Source: Pseudomonadota bacterium
GTDB taxonomy: Bacteria; Pseudomonadota; Alphaproteobacteria; Acetobacterales; Acetobacteraceae
DNA: 64,000 bases
NCBI GenBank assembly: GCA_021845595.1
Contig: JAJZVV010000007.1
Coordinates: 1-64,000, forward strand
Direction: 5' to 3'
Part shown: positions 45,037 through 54,764 of the stretch, piece by piece
Layout: each line of letters starts with the position of its first letter
How positions within the stretch are numbered: position 1 is the first letter of the stretch
The notes under the pieces: generated by a model
Seen by the model: only the letters and a program-made list of their open reading frames with translations
The model's database searches: none
Told to the model about the DNA's origin: nothing
Translations under genes and position numbers: made by a program

Positions 45037-45255
45037 TTAGGTTGCGGCGACCCACTCTCGCAGCGCCAGGCGCATTGCCAGCCGCGCCCGCTCCTTCGAC
45101 TGATTCAACTCGTGGAACTCGGCCAGCGAGGCACCAGAAAGCAAGCGCGAATCCTGCGGGTCACGGCGAGGATGATTTAATGTCCGCCTATGTAGGGCTA
45201 CAAATTCATCCATTGCCCTCCTGTACTCAGCACGTAATACCCTAACGTCAAGCAT
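45037..45255 (-). CDS. Small basic protein of unknown function downstream of nrdA
   Basis: A 72-residue, highly charged, probably helical protein (RRAMDEFVALHRRTLNHPRR near the start, SKERARLAMRLALREW near the end). AAGGAGAACGAGG before the ATG is a good ribosome-binding site, and it lies 24 bp after the nrdA stop. Its codons differ sharply from the neighbours: AGG three times, plus TTA, GTA and CTA, in a locally AT-rich stretch. This suggests recent acquisition. No recognisable family. nrdB, which usually follows nrdA, is absent here. Confidence 0.6.
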   Translation of the reverse strand: MLDVRVLRAEYRRAMDEFVALHRRTLNHPRRDPQDSRLLSGASLAEFHELNQSKERARLAMRLALREWVAAT

Positions 45256-45279
45256 CCTCGTTCTCCTTTTGCATGGCGC

Positions 45280-47151
45280 TCACTGGCAGGCCAGGCACTC
45301 CTCATAATCCATCGGCTTCGCCGCCAGCGGCGCCTTCGCCGCGTCGTTCGCCGGCGTGAGGAACGCGGCCGGGCCCACCGCCTTCTCGCTCACCGTGTCG
45401 GCCCGCTGGATGGACATCGAGCGGCAGTAGTAGAGCGACTTCACGCCGCGCTTCCATGCCAGGAAATGGATCTGGTGCAGATCCCGCTTGTGCACGTCGG
45501 CGGGAACGAAAATGTTCACCGACTGGCTCTGGCAGATATACGGCGTGCGATCGGCCGCGTGCTCGACCACCCAGCGCTGGTCCAGCTCGAACGCGGTCTT
45601 GAACACCGCCTTCTCGTGCTCGGTGAGGAAATCGAGATGCTGCACGCTGCCGGCGCGCAGCGTGATGGAGGACCAGGTCTCCTCGTCGTCGTGCCCGCGC
45701 TCGGCGAGCAGCTTCTGCAGGAACCGGTTGCGCACCGAGAAACTGCCCGAGAGGGTTTTCTGCAGGAACACGTTCGCCGCGATCGGCTCGATCCCCGGGC
45801 TGGCGTTGCCGGCGATGATCGAGATCGAGGCCGTCGGCGCGATCGCGATCTTGTTGGAGAACCGCTCCGTCACGCCATACTCGGCGGCATCCGGGCAGGC
45901 GCCGCGCTCGGCCGCCAGCTTGCGCGAGGCAGCATCCGCCTGCTCGCGGATATGCTTGAAGATGCGCCGGTTCCAGACCTTGGCGATGACGCTCTCGAAC
46001 GGCACCGTCTGCGATTGCAGGAACGAGTGGAACCCCATCACCCCGAGCCCCACCGAGCGCTCGCGCATCGCCGAGTATTTCGCCCGCTCCATCCCCTCCG
46101 GCGCGCGCGCGATGAAGTCCGAGAGCACGTTGTCGAGGAAGCGCAGCGCGTCCTCGATGAAGCGCGGCTCGCCGTGCCACTCGTTCCAGTAATCGAGGTT
46201 CAGCGATGCGAGACAGCAGACCGCGGTGCGCTGCATGCCGTGCTGGTCGATCCCGGTCGGCAGCGTGATCTCGCTGCATAGGTTCGAGGTCTTCACCTCC
46301 AGCCCGGCCAGCTTCTGATGCTCCGGCCGGGCCCGGTTCACATGGTCCGAGAAAACCAGGTAGGGCTCGCCGGTTTCGATCCGCGCCAGCAGGATGCGGA
46401 TCCACAGCGCGCGGGCCGAGATTTTGCGCACCACGGCACCATCCTTGGGCGAGAGCAGCGGCCAGGCCTCGTCCGCCTCCACCGCGCGCATGAACGCGTC
46501 CGGCAGCAGAATGCCGTGATGCAGGTTCAGCGCCTTGCGGTTCGGGTCGCCCCCGGTCGGGCGCCGCATCTCGACGAATTCCTCGATTTCCGGATGCGAG
46601 ACCGGCAGATACACCGCCGCCGAACCGCGCCGCAGCGAGCCCTGCGAAATCGCCAGCGTCAGACTGTCCATCACCCGGATGAAGGGAATGACCCCCGAGG
46701 TCTTGCCGTTCTGCCCGACCTTCTCGCCGATCGAGCGCAGATTGCCCCAGTAGCTGCCGATGCCGCCGCCCTTGGAGGCGAGCCAGACATTCTCGTTCCA
46801 CAGCCCGACGATCCCCTCCAGACTGTCGGCGGCCTCGTTGAGGAAGCAGGAGATCGGCAGCCCGCGGCTGGTGCCGCCGTTGGAGAGCACCGGGGTGGCC
46901 GGCATGAACCAGAACCGGCTGATATAGTCGTACATGCGCTGGGCGTGCGCCGCATCGTCGCCGTAATAGCTGGCCACGCGCGCGAACAGATCCTGGTAGC
47001 TCTCCCCGGGCAGCAGATAACGGTCATCGAGCGTCGCCCGGCCGAACTCGGTCAGGAGCGCATCCCGCGACCGGTCCACCCGCACCTGGTAGCGCCCGGG
47101 CATCTGCACGGTGTCCAGCATCACCGACTCTTCGCGCGCAGCCGCACTCAT
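45280..47151 (-). CDS. nrdA: Class I ribonucleoside-diphosphate reductase, large subunit
   Basis: A 623-residue catalytic subunit that reduces ribonucleotides to deoxyribonucleotides. The N-terminal segment begins without an ATP-cone domain, so activity-site regulation may be missing. Catalytic-barrel motifs include FMPATPVLSNGGTSRGLPISC, the central NLCSEITLP cysteine, and the SQGSLRRGSAAVYLP region. The C-terminal pair in ECLACQ shuttles electrons. The small subunit NrdB is not in the window. Two NrdR-type boxes 31 bp apart lie upstream. The ATG at 47151 precedes the conserved start; the open frame goes 31 codons further with no signals. Confidence 0.94.
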   Translation of the reverse strand: MSAAAREESVMLDTVQMPGRYQVRVDRSRDALLTEFGRATLDDRYLLPGESYQDLFARVASYYGDDAAHAQRMYDYISRFWFMPATPVLSNGGTSRGLPISCFLNEAADSLEGIVGLWNENVWLASKGGGIGSYWGNLRSIGEKVGQNGKTSGVIPFIRVMDSLTLAISQGSLRRGSAAVYLPVSHPEIEEFVEMRRPTGGDPNRKALNLHHGILLPDAFMRAVEADEAWPLLSPKDGAVVRKISARALWIRILLARIETGEPYLVFSDHVNRARPEHQKLAGLEVKTSNLCSEITLPTGIDQHGMQRTAVCCLASLNLDYWNEWHGEPRFIEDALRFLDNVLSDFIARAPEGMERAKYSAMRERSVGLGVMGFHSFLQSQTVPFESVIAKVWNRRIFKHIREQADAASRKLAAERGACPDAAEYGVTERFSNKIAIAPTASISIIAGNASPGIEPIAANVFLQKTLSGSFSVRNRFLQKLLAERGHDDEETWSSITLRAGSVQHLDFLTEHEKAVFKTAFELDQRWVVEHAADRTPYICQSQSVNIFVPADVHKRDLHQIHFLAWKRGVKSLYYCRSMSIQRADTVSEKAVGPAAFLTPANDAAKAPLAAKPMDYEECLACQ

Positions 47152-47504
47152 GCCCCAAACCCCTCGTTGCAAGACATCGGGGGAACACAACCCCGCAGAC
47201 CTGTCATCATCGGACCGAACGCCGGCCGCGTCAAGCAAAACCACACCATATGTGGGATGCCTTGGCCTTGGCCTAACTATATCATGTGGATCGCCTCGAC
47301 TCGGCCGCCTCGCCTCCTCAGCGCTGCACGATCAGCGTGGTGCCGACATTGGGGCCAAGCATCGCGTCGCAGCGCCGGGCATAGGCACGCTGGATGCTCG
47401 TCTGCACCATGCACGCGGTTGCCGAACCGCGACGATACCCTCTTTACGTGGCGACGGGTGACGGGCAGCCTTGCAGCGGCTGCAGAGCGGAGGAACGCGC
47501 CAGG
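47152..47504. other. nrdA/MFS divergent intergenic region (353 bp)
   Basis: It holds the nrdA promoter with two NrdR-type boxes (47243-47289) and the upstream region of the MFS gene. The MFS reading frame extends back to 47394 but the good ribosome-binding site supports a start at 47505. A 30-codon frame at 47318-47410 on the minus strand has no ribosome-binding site I trust. Confidence 0.5.
47243..47289 (-). promoter_or_regulatory. Two NrdR-type operator boxes upstream of nrdA
   Basis: Box 1, ACACCATATGTGGG, starts at 47243. Box 2, TAACTATATCATGTGG, starts at 47274. Both keep the C-x-A-T-A-T core and the downstream G of the NrdR box. Their starts are 31 bp apart, about three helical turns, the arrangement NrdR needs to bind cooperatively. 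They lie 92-138 bp upstream of the nrdA ATG. Confidence 0.6.
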
Positions 47505-48800
47505 ATGGACGCCGAAGCCCCAACAGTCCGCCTCAGCGCGCCCGAGATTCGCCGCGCCATCATCGCCTCGACGATCGGCAACGGGCTCGAATGGTTCGAC
47601 TTCCTGATCTACGGCTTCTTCGCCGCGATCATCAGCGGCGTGTTCTTCCCGGCCGGCAACCACGCCGTCTCGCTGATGCTGACCTACGCCACCTTCGGCG
47701 TCGGCTTCGTCGTCCGCCCTTTCGGCGGCATCCTGCTCGGCCTCTACGCCGACCGCGCCGGGCGGCGGGCGGCGCTCAGCCTGCTCATCCTGCTCATGGC
47801 CGCCGGCACGCTCATTCTCGGCCTGACCCCGTCCTATGCCAGCATCGGCATCGCCGCGCCGCTGATCGTGCTCGGCGCGCGCATCCTGCAGGGGCTGTCC
47901 GTGGGCGGCGAATTCGCCTCCTCGACGGCGATGCTGGTCGAATACGCCCCGCCGGGAAAGAAGCTGTTCTACGGCGCCTTCCAGATGTGTGCGCAATCCT
48001 TCGCCCTGACGCTGGCAGCCGGGTTCGGCTTCGTGCTGACCACCAGCCTGTCGAAGGAAAGCCTGGCGCTGTGGGGCTGGCGGGTGCCGTTCCTGCTCGG
48101 CGGGCTGGTCGGGCCGGTCGGCTTCTATATTCGCCGCCGGGTCGCCGAATCGCCGGAGTTCACCGCCATCCTGCGCGCCCCGCCGACGCGCCGCCCGGCC
48201 GTCGCGAGCCTGGCCGGGGCCCATCTCCCAGCCGTCGTGTTCGCCATCGGCACCGTCGTCGCCGGCACCGCCGGGGTCTATCTCTGGAACACGTATCTGC
48301 CCGTCTATGTGGTGCAGACGCTGCACCTGCCGCTCTCGACCCCGCTCGGCAATGCCGCGATCCTGGGCGCGATCAACATCGTGCTCAACCCGCTGATGGG
48401 CAAGCTGGCCGATCGCGTCGGCGCCTATCGCGTGTTCGTGCCGGCGGTGGCGATTTCGGGGCTGTTGGCCTATCCGCTGTTCGCCTTTGTCGTCGCGCAC
48501 CCGTCCGCGGGCAATCTGTTCGCCGTGCAGATGGTGGCGAGCCTGCTCGGCACCGGCATCGCGGCGCCGATCCCGGGGTTGATGGCCCAGAGCTTCCCCA
48601 CCGCGCTGCGGTCGACCGGCATGGCGGTGGCCTATAATTTCTCGGTCGCGATCTTCGGCGGCCTGGCCCCGCTCACCGTGACCGCCCTGCGCGAGGCCAC
48701 CGGCAGCCGCTTCATCCCGGCCTATTATCTGGCCGCCGCCGCGGCGCTCACCCTGGCGCTGGTGCTCGCCTTCCGCCCCCGCGTCACGCCGAGGCGGTGA
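47505..48800 (+). CDS. MFS permease, metabolite:H+ symporter (ProP/MHS) type
   Basis: A 431-residue, 12-helix transporter. The MHS-type start STIGNGLEWFDFLIYGFFA and the loop FGGILLGLYADRAGRRAAL place it with ProP, KgtP and ShiA-like proton symporters. Substrates in the family are organic acids or osmolytes; this one is unknown. GGAGG lies upstream of the ATG at 47505. It overlaps the stop of the convergent aminotransferase gene by 17 bp. Confidence 0.88.
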   Translation: MDAEAPTVRLSAPEIRRAIIASTIGNGLEWFDFLIYGFFAAIISGVFFPAGNHAVSLMLTYATFGVGFVVRPFGGILLGLYADRAGRRAALSLLILLMAAGTLILGLTPSYASIGIAAPLIVLGARILQGLSVGGEFASSTAMLVEYAPPGKKLFYGAFQMCAQSFALTLAAGFGFVLTTSLSKESLALWGWRVPFLLGGLVGPVGFYIRRRVAESPEFTAILRAPPTRRPAVASLAGAHLPAVVFAIGTVVAGTAGVYLWNTYLPVYVVQTLHLPLSTPLGNAAILGAINIVLNPLMGKLADRVGAYRVFVPAVAISGLLAYPLFAFVVAHPSAGNLFAVQMVASLLGTGIAAPIPGLMAQSFPTALRSTGMAVAYNFSVAIFGGLAPLTVTALREATGSRFIPAYYLAAAAALTLALVLAFRPRVTPRR

Positions 48801-49977
48801 ACCAGGCCATCGCCGCCGCTACCCCGCCGGCGCCGTGCGGCACGCCCGCGAGCGTCAGGCTCATCTCCACCGCTCCGAGCGCACCCAGCACCATCGTCTC
48901 GTTGAGATCGCCGAGATGGCCGATCCGGAACACCTTACGCTCCAGCCGACCCAGCCCGCCGCCGAGGGCGACGTTGAAGCGCCCGCGCGCGATCGCCCGC
49001 ACCGCCTCGGCATCGTGGCCCTCGGGCATCAGCACGGCGGTGACGGAATTCGAGTAGCGCGCCGGGTCGGTGCAGAAAATCTCCGGGCCCCGATTACCGC
49101 TCCACACCCGCACCGCCTGGCGCACGCCCTCGGCGAGGCGGGCGTGCCGGGCGAACACCGCCTCCAGCCCTTCCTCCTCGATCAGCCGCACCGATTCCTG
49201 CAGCCCGTAGAACAGCGTCACTGGCACGGTGCCGACGAAGCTGCGATGCGGCCGGTTCAGCATCGCCGACCAGTCGAAATAGTGCCGCGCCAACCGCGCC
49301 GTTCCGTGCGCGGCCATCGCCTTCGGTCCGGCGGCGGTGAAGCTGAACCCGGTCGGCAGCATCAGACCCTTCTGCGACCCGCCGACGATGGCATCGATGC
49401 CCCATTCATCCATGCGCACGTCGAAGCAGCCGAGCGAGGAGATGGTGTCGGCGAGGAGCAGCGCGGGATGGCCCGCGCCATCGAGTGCCGCACGAATCTC
49501 CGGCAGCGGCAGGGCGAGACCGGTGGCCGTTTCGTTGTGCACGACGCACACGGCGCGGATGCGGTGGGCACGGTCCTCGGCCAGGGTTCGCGCCAGGGCG
49601 GAGATGTCGGCCCCGCGCCGCCAATCGGCCGGCAGCGTCCGCACTTCGAGCCCGAGCTTGCCGGCCATCAGCGCCCAGGTCTCGGAGAAATAGCCGCTCT
49701 CGATCATCAGGATCGCGTCGCCCGGCGAGAGCAGGTTCTGCAGCGTCGCTTCCCACGCCCCGTGGCCGGAGGCGGTGTAGAGGAACACCTCGTGGCGGGT
49801 GCGCAGGATGCGCTTCAGCCCCTCGACGCCGGCGCGGAAGGTGGCGAGGAAGTCTGGCGCGTTGAAATCCACCGTGGGGTGGGCGACGGCGTGCAGCACG
49901 CTGTCCGGGATATTGGTCGGCCCTGGGCCGGCGAAGAGATGCCGCCCGCGGATCGGCCCCTTATGCGATTCTGCCAC
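48784..49977 (-). CDS. Class V aminotransferase, serine-glyoxylate aminotransferase-like
   Basis: A 397-residue PLP enzyme. The lysine lies in VGGSQKGLMLP. The N-terminal HLFAGPGPTNIP and the later block TVPVTLFYGLQESVRL match serine-glyoxylate aminotransferase (SgaA), which makes hydroxypyruvate and glycine. Alanine- or aspartate-glyoxylate activity is possible. The start is GTG at 49977, after GAGGAAA. No other serine-cycle genes are adjacent in the window, though a PEP carboxylase is encoded 29 kb away. Confidence 0.88.
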   Translation of the reverse strand: MAESHKGPIRGRHLFAGPGPTNIPDSVLHAVAHPTVDFNAPDFLATFRAGVEGLKRILRTRHEVFLYTASGHGAWEATLQNLLSPGDAILMIESGYFSETWALMAGKLGLEVRTLPADWRRGADISALARTLAEDRAHRIRAVCVVHNETATGLALPLPEIRAALDGAGHPALLLADTISSLGCFDVRMDEWGIDAIVGGSQKGLMLPTGFSFTAAGPKAMAAHGTARLARHYFDWSAMLNRPHRSFVGTVPVTLFYGLQESVRLIEEEGLEAVFARHARLAEGVRQAVRVWSGNRGPEIFCTDPARYSNSVTAVLMPEGHDAEAVRAIARGRFNVALGGGLGRLERKVFRIGHLGDLNETMVLGALGAVEMSLTLAGVPHGAGGVAAAMAWFTASA

Positions 49978-50150
49978 GTCCGTTTCCTCGTCCGCTTGCG
50001 GTCCCGCGCCCACAAGGCGCGCCGCTCGTCGCCTGGGATAGCACACTGGCCCGTCGCCACAATCCCGCGTCGCCGGGGCGCGCAGATGGCTGGCTCACTC
50101 GGCGGTGATGGTTGGCGCGGCGCGTTCGACACCCTATGGTGCGCTGCATC

Positions 50151-52721
50151 ATGGTCATGGTGCGGCATCCCCAGGCGCAGCGCTTCTCGGCCGATCGCCT
50201 GTTCCGGCCCCGCTCGATTGCGGTGCTCGGGCCGGATACGCCGGTCGGGGCCCGGATTCTGGCGAATCTCGCGGCCGGCGACTTCGCCGGGCCGATCTGG
50301 CCGGTGGGTCCGGCGCCGAGCTACTGCGGGCGCCAGGCCTTCGCCGCCCTCGCCGCACTGCCGGGACCGGCGGACCTCGCCATCGTCGCGCTGCCTCCGG
50401 CCGAGGTCGCCTCCGCCCTGGCCGAGCTCGGTGGGCGCGGCACGTTCGCCACCGTCGTCCCGGGAATCGTAACGGGATTGGCCGAAGCCGCCCGCGCCGC
50501 CGGCGTTCGGGTGCTCGGGCCGGGCTCCTTCGGCATCGCAGTGCCCGAGATCGGGCTCAACGCGACCCAGTCCCATCTCGCGCCGCGTCCAGGACGGGTA
50601 GCGCTCGCAGCCCAATCGGCGGCGCTGGCCCGCGCGGTGCTGGACTGGGCCGAACCGAACGGCATCGGCTTCAGCCACATCGTCGGCATTGGCGGCAATG
50701 CCAATATCGGCTTCGGTCTGACCCTGGACTGGCTCGCGCGGGATCCCGGAACCTCGTTGATCCTTCTCGACATTCGGCGCATCCGGAACCGCCGCGCCTT
50801 CCTCTCGGCGGCCCGCGCGGCCGCACGGCTCCGCCCGGTGGTGGCGCTGCGCGAAGGCGGGCGCCTGGCGGACCCCTCCGGCCTGGCCGAGGCCGCAGTG
50901 GACGCCGCGCTGCGCCGGGCCGGCATCCTGCCGGTCTCCGGTTTCGAGGATCTGCTGGCGGCGGCCGAGACCTTGACCCGCGCCCGGCCGGTGCGCGGTG
51001 AGCGGCTCGCCATCGTCACCAATGCGATCGGCCCGGGGCACATGGCCGCCGACGCGGCGCTGCGCAGCGGGCTGGCCCTGGCCGAACCGGCCGCGGCGGT
51101 GCGCGACGCGCTCCATCTGGCGTTGCCGCCGGAGGTCAGCGGCGGCCAGGCGGGCGGGCCGGTCTATGTCGGTCTCGAGGCCCCGACGCGCCTCGCCGAG
51201 GCGGCAGCCATGCTCGCCGTCGCACCCGAGGTCGACGCGGTGCTGGCCGTGCATGCGCCGACCGGGCCGAGCGACGACGCCGGGATCGCGGCGCTGGCCG
51301 CGGCCGCGCAGACGATCAAGGTGCCGCTGCTCGTCTGCGCCATGGGCGAGACCACCGGTGCGGCGCATCGCCAGCGGCTGGCCGATGCGGGCGTCGCCGT
51401 GTTCGCGGCGCCCGAACAGGCGGTGGCCGGGTTCGTCCATCTGGTCCAGCATCGCCGAAACCGTGCCGCCGCTCGCGAACTGCCGCCGCGCTCGGTGCTG
51501 CAGATCACCCCCGACCACGCCCAGGTCGGTGCCCTGTTCGCCCAGGCGCGCGCGGCCGGGCGCCGGTCGCTGCTGCAGGACGAAGCGATGGCCGTGCTGG
51601 CCGCCTATGGCGTGCCGGTGGTGCCGACGCGGGCGGTGATCGCCGCCGAGGATGCGCCGGTGGCGGCCTCGATGCTCGGCTATCCGGTGGTGCTCAAGCT
51701 GCGGCGCGCGACGCGAAGCGGACCAGGACAGGTTCGCCTCAACCTGCGTGACGCGGGGTCGGTGGCGGCCGCCGCGGCGGCGCTCGCCGGCGAAGGCCCG
51801 AGCGGGCTGATCGTACAGCGCCAGGTCGGGCGCGCCTATCAGATGCAGATCCGCGTCCAGGAGGACGCGATGTTCGGGCCGGCGATCGGCTTCGGGTTCG
51901 GCGGCAGCGCCGGCGAGGTCCTGCCGGAGCTGGCGATCGATCTGCCGCCCCTCAACCTGCCGCTGGCCCACGCGCTGATGGGCCGCACCCGCGTCGCGCG
52001 TCTGCTCGCCGCCCGCAACGACGCCCCGGCCGCGAACGCCGCGGCGGTCGCCGAAACCCTGGTGCGGGTCAGCCAGCTCATCGTCGATTTCCCGGAGATC
52101 GCCGGCCTGTCGATCGACCCGCTGTTCGTCGACACGGACGGCGTCCTCGCCGGCGACGCCACGATCGAATTGCGCGCGGCGGGCGAGCGCGGCCATCTCG
52201 CCATTCCCCCCTACCCGGCCGATCTCGCGGAACATTGGAGCGGGGGCGGCGAGACGCTGCTGATCCGTCCGATTCGCCCCGAGGACGCCGAAGCGCATGG
52301 CGCCTTCTTCAAGCGGCTTGCGCCGGAGGATGTCCGCTACCGCTTCTTCACCCCGATGCGCGAGCTGTCACCCGAGATGATGGCGCGCCTGACCCAGGTT
52401 GATTACGAGCGGGAGATGGCCTTCGTCGCGGTGCGCGAGGCGGCTGGGGAGACGGTGGCCGTGGCCCGCCTGGTGCGCGAGATCAACGAGACCGAGGCGG
52501 AATTCGCCGTCATCGTCCAGCCGGACATGAAGGGCCGCGGCCTTGCGGCGCGCCTGATGCAGCGCCTGTTCGCGTGGGCGCGGACCCAGGGCATCACCGA
52601 GATCATCGGCCAGGTTCTGGCCGACAACGCGCCGATGCTCGCCTTCGTCCGCCATCTTGGCTTCACCGTCCGCCGCGCGCCGGGCGAGGAGGATGTCATG
52701 GAAGCGCGGCTGAGCCTGTAG
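50151..52721 (+). CDS. Pat-like protein: ADP-forming acyl-CoA synthetase fused to GNAT acetyltransferase
   Basis: A protein of about 856 residues with four parts in order. These are a CoA-binding domain (about 10-125), succinyl-CoA-ligase-like flavodoxin domains (about 140-450, including RLAIVTNAIGPGHMAADA), an ATP-grasp domain (about 470-690) and a C-terminal GNAT domain (about 700-856). The GNAT domain has VIVQPDMKGRGLAARLM as acetyl-CoA binding motif. This layout matches PatZ/Pat lysine acetyltransferases that inactivate acyl-CoA synthetases. Whether the synthetase half is active is unknown. Several ATGs (50136, 50151, 50157) are possible and no clear ribosome-binding site decides. Confidence 0.88.
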   Translation: MVMVRHPQAQRFSADRLFRPRSIAVLGPDTPVGARILANLAAGDFAGPIWPVGPAPSYCGRQAFAALAALPGPADLAIVALPPAEVASALAELGGRGTFATVVPGIVTGLAEAARAAGVRVLGPGSFGIAVPEIGLNATQSHLAPRPGRVALAAQSAALARAVLDWAEPNGIGFSHIVGIGGNANIGFGLTLDWLARDPGTSLILLDIRRIRNRRAFLSAARAAARLRPVVALREGGRLADPSGLAEAAVDAALRRAGILPVSGFEDLLAAAETLTRARPVRGERLAIVTNAIGPGHMAADAALRSGLALAEPAAAVRDALHLALPPEVSGGQAGGPVYVGLEAPTRLAEAAAMLAVAPEVDAVLAVHAPTGPSDDAGIAALAAAAQTIKVPLLVCAMGETTGAAHRQRLADAGVAVFAAPEQAVAGFVHLVQHRRNRAAARELPPRSVLQITPDHAQVGALFAQARAAGRRSLLQDEAMAVLAAYGVPVVPTRAVIAAEDAPVAASMLGYPVVLKLRRATRSGPGQVRLNLRDAGSVAAAAAALAGEGPSGLIVQRQVGRAYQMQIRVQEDAMFGPAIGFGFGGSAGEVLPELAIDLPPLNLPLAHALMGRTRVARLLAARNDAPAANAAAVAETLVRVSQLIVDFPEIAGLSIDPLFVDTDGVLAGDATIELRAAGERGHLAIPPYPADLAEHWSGGGETLLIRPIRPEDAEAHGAFFKRLAPEDVRYRFFTPMRELSPEMMARLTQVDYEREMAFVAVREAAGETVAVARLVREINETEAEFAVIVQPDMKGRGLAARLMQRLFAWARTQGITEIIGQVLADNAPMLAFVRHLGFTVRRAPGEEDVMEARLSL

Positions 52722-52747
52722 CGGCGGCCAGACGGGGCGCCCCGGCA

Positions 52748-54727
52748 TCAGGCCGCGACGCGAACGCCGAGGCCCTGCATCACCGCGGCGACGGCTTGGC
52801 CCGTTGCCTCATCGAGGCGGAACTGGATGCGGGTCCGCCCGGCCTCGGTGCCACAGACCCGACCCTCGATCGAGGTCCCGCCACCGAAACGGAGCCGGAC
52901 CGGATGGCCGACCGGCGCATCGACGGCGCCATCGACGGCCGCTCCGCCCTGGGAAACGTCGAGGAGGCGGCAGGGCAAGGACGCGCCGGCGAGGACGAGT
53001 TCGACGGGCACATCGCATGCGACCCGCTCGAAGCTCCGCCGCTCGCCGGCCGTGCCGATCGCGGCGAGGAACTCCTCGACCTCGCCGCGCAGCCGTCCGG
53101 CCTGGGCGGTGAGGCCTTCGGCGGAGCGCAACACCTGAGTGGCGGCCGAACCGGTGGCGCTGCTGGCCTCGTTCACGACGACCATGTTCTGCGTCACGTC
53201 CTGCGTGCCGGCAGAAACCTCGGCCGCGCTGCGGGCGATGGACTGGGTCGCCTCGGCCTGCTCGTTCACCGTCTGGGCGATGGCACCGGAGGCCTGCTCG
53301 ACCGCGGCGATCGTGGTGCAGACCTGCGACATGATCCCGGCGGCGTCGCGCGCGGTGGCCTGGATCATGCCGATGCGCTCGGCGATCTCGCCCGTGGCGC
53401 GGGCGGTCTGGGTGGCGAGCTGCTTCACCTCGTTGGCGACGACGGCGAACCCTTTGCCGGCCTCACCGGCACGCGCCGCCTCGATGGTGGCGTTGAGCGC
53501 GAGAAGATTGGTCTGGCTGGCGATGCCGTTGATCAAATTGACGATCGTCCCGATGCCGTCGGCTGCCTCGGCGAGGCCGGTCACGGTATCGCCGGCGCGC
53601 CCGGCTTCGCGGACGGCCTCGCGGGTCGTCTCGGTCGCGCGGCCGACTTGGCGCGTGATTTCCTGCACCGTCGCCAGCAACTGCTCGGACGCAGCCGCCA
53701 CCATGGCGACATTCCCGGACGCCTGCTCGGAGGCCGTGAGCACCGCGCCAGCCCGTCGTGACGTGCTGTCGGCGGCTTCGTTCATCGACCGTGCCGTCTC
53801 CTGCAACCCCTCCGCAGCGGTGGAAACCTCCTTGAGGCTGCCGGTTACCGCGGCGTTGAAATCAGCCGTCAGCTGCTCCAGCGCCGCCGCCCGACGCCCC
53901 TTGGCCGAGGCTTCGGCGACTCGCTCGGCTTCCAAATTCACCCGCTGGACGACGCTCGCCCGCAGCGTCGAGACCGATTCCGCCATGCGCCCGATCTCCG
54001 AGCCATCGCGCAGGTCCGGCACGGTGATGTCGAGCCGGCCCTCGGCGAGATCGAGAATTGCTCTCGTGATCTGGCCCATCGGGCGCAGGCTGCGGGCGAT
54101 CGCCCAGCCGATCGCGATCATGCCGCCGAGCAGCACCGCGACGACGATCGCGATCTTGCCGGTAAGGCTCCAGAAGGTCCGCTCGATGTCATCGACATAG
54201 ACGCCCGTACCGATGACCCAGCTCCAGGGCTCGAAGGCGATGACGAACGAGGATTTCGCCACCGGCCGGCTCGTCCCGGCCCGCGGCCAAGCATAGTTGA
54301 AGAAGCCCTCGTGGCTCTGGCGCGCGATTTCCGTGGCACGAACGAAGACCGCGACCCCGTTCGGGTCGCGGATCCCGTCCGCGGGCTTGCCGATCAGCGC
54401 CGGGTTCGGATGGGCCAGAACGGTCTTCGAAAAATCATTGACCCAGATATAGTCGTTGGCGCCGTAGCGCAGGCCAAGGATGACCTTGAGCGCGGCCTGC
54501 TGCGCCGCCGCCTCCGTCATCTCGCCGCTCTCGGCGCGGTGGTGGAAGTCCGCCACGATCGAGGCGGCCGCCTGCCCGAGGTTGCGCAGACGCGCGTGGT
54601 TGGCATCGACCATACTGCTGTACAGAAACCCGAGGCCGGCGCCCGTCAGTAGCAGCAGCGACGCCGCCCCGAGCAGAACCAGGGCGTAGATGCGGCGAAC
54701 GATCGACATGCGGGCGAGCAGGCTCAT
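52748..54727 (-). CDS. Methyl-accepting chemotaxis protein with C-terminal PilZ domain
   Basis: A 659-residue chemoreceptor. TM1 is at about 14-36. A periplasmic sCache_2 domain (about 40-175) has [13 protein letters not shown] and [15 protein letters not shown]2 is at about 182-205, followed by HAMP and a long signalling coiled-coil. The hairpin tip has [20 protein letters not shown]. The tail (563-659) is a PilZ domain with both c-di-GMP motifs, R564-xxx-R568 and D590-x-S-x-x-G595. Such receptors, for example Tlp1 of Azospirillum, couple chemotaxis to c-di-GMP. GGAGG favours the second of two adjacent ATGs. A TTAA-N7-TTCA site (CtrA-like) lies upstream. Confidence 0.93.
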   Translation of the reverse strand: MSLLARMSIVRRIYALVLLGAASLLLLTGAGLGFLYSSMVDANHARLRNLGQAAASIVADFHHRAESGEMTEAAAQQAALKVILGLRYGANDYIWVNDFSKTVLAHPNPALIGKPADGIRDPNGVAVFVRATEIARQSHEGFFNYAWPRAGTSRPVAKSSFVIAFEPWSWVIGTGVYVDDIERTFWSLTGKIAIVVAVLLGGMIAIGWAIARSLRPMGQITRAILDLAEGRLDITVPDLRDGSEIGRMAESVSTLRASVVQRVNLEAERVAEASAKGRRAAALEQLTADFNAAVTGSLKEVSTAAEGLQETARSMNEAADSTSRRAGAVLTASEQASGNVAMVAAASEQLLATVQEITRQVGRATETTREAVREAGRAGDTVTGLAEAADGIGTIVNLINGIASQTNLLALNATIEAARAGEAGKGFAVVANEVKQLATQTARATGEIAERIGMIQATARDAAGIMSQVCTTIAAVEQASGAIAQTVNEQAEATQSIARSAAEVSAGTQDVTQNMVVVNEASSATGSAATQVLRSAEGLTAQAGRLRGEVEEFLAAIGTAGERRSFERVACDVPVELVLAGASLPCRLLDVSQGGAAVDGAVDAPVGHPVRLRFGGGTSIEGRVCGTEAGRTRIQFRLDEATGQAVAAVMQGLGVRVAA

Positions 54728-54729
54728 CA

Positions 54730-54747
54730 TGGCACCTCCGGGTGCCA
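54730..54747 (-). promoter_or_regulatory. Hairpin over the ribosome-binding site of the MCP-PilZ gene
   Basis: TGGCACC and GGTGCCA form a perfect 7-bp stem with a 4-base loop. On the mRNA the GGAGG sits partly in the stem and loop, and the A of the first ATG is the last paired base. This could dampen translation. Confidence 0.45.
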
Positions 54748-54764
54748 GATCTATCATCGAGCCC

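Noticed and set aside
47318-47410. 30-codon frame between nrdA and the MFS gene
   Set aside because: Too short, no convincing ribosome-binding site and no known relatives recognised. It may be a gene remnant.
49815-52298. 827-codon open frame antisense to the Pat-like gene
   Set aside because: Same complement-strand artefact of high GC; no motif, signal or ribosome-binding site.
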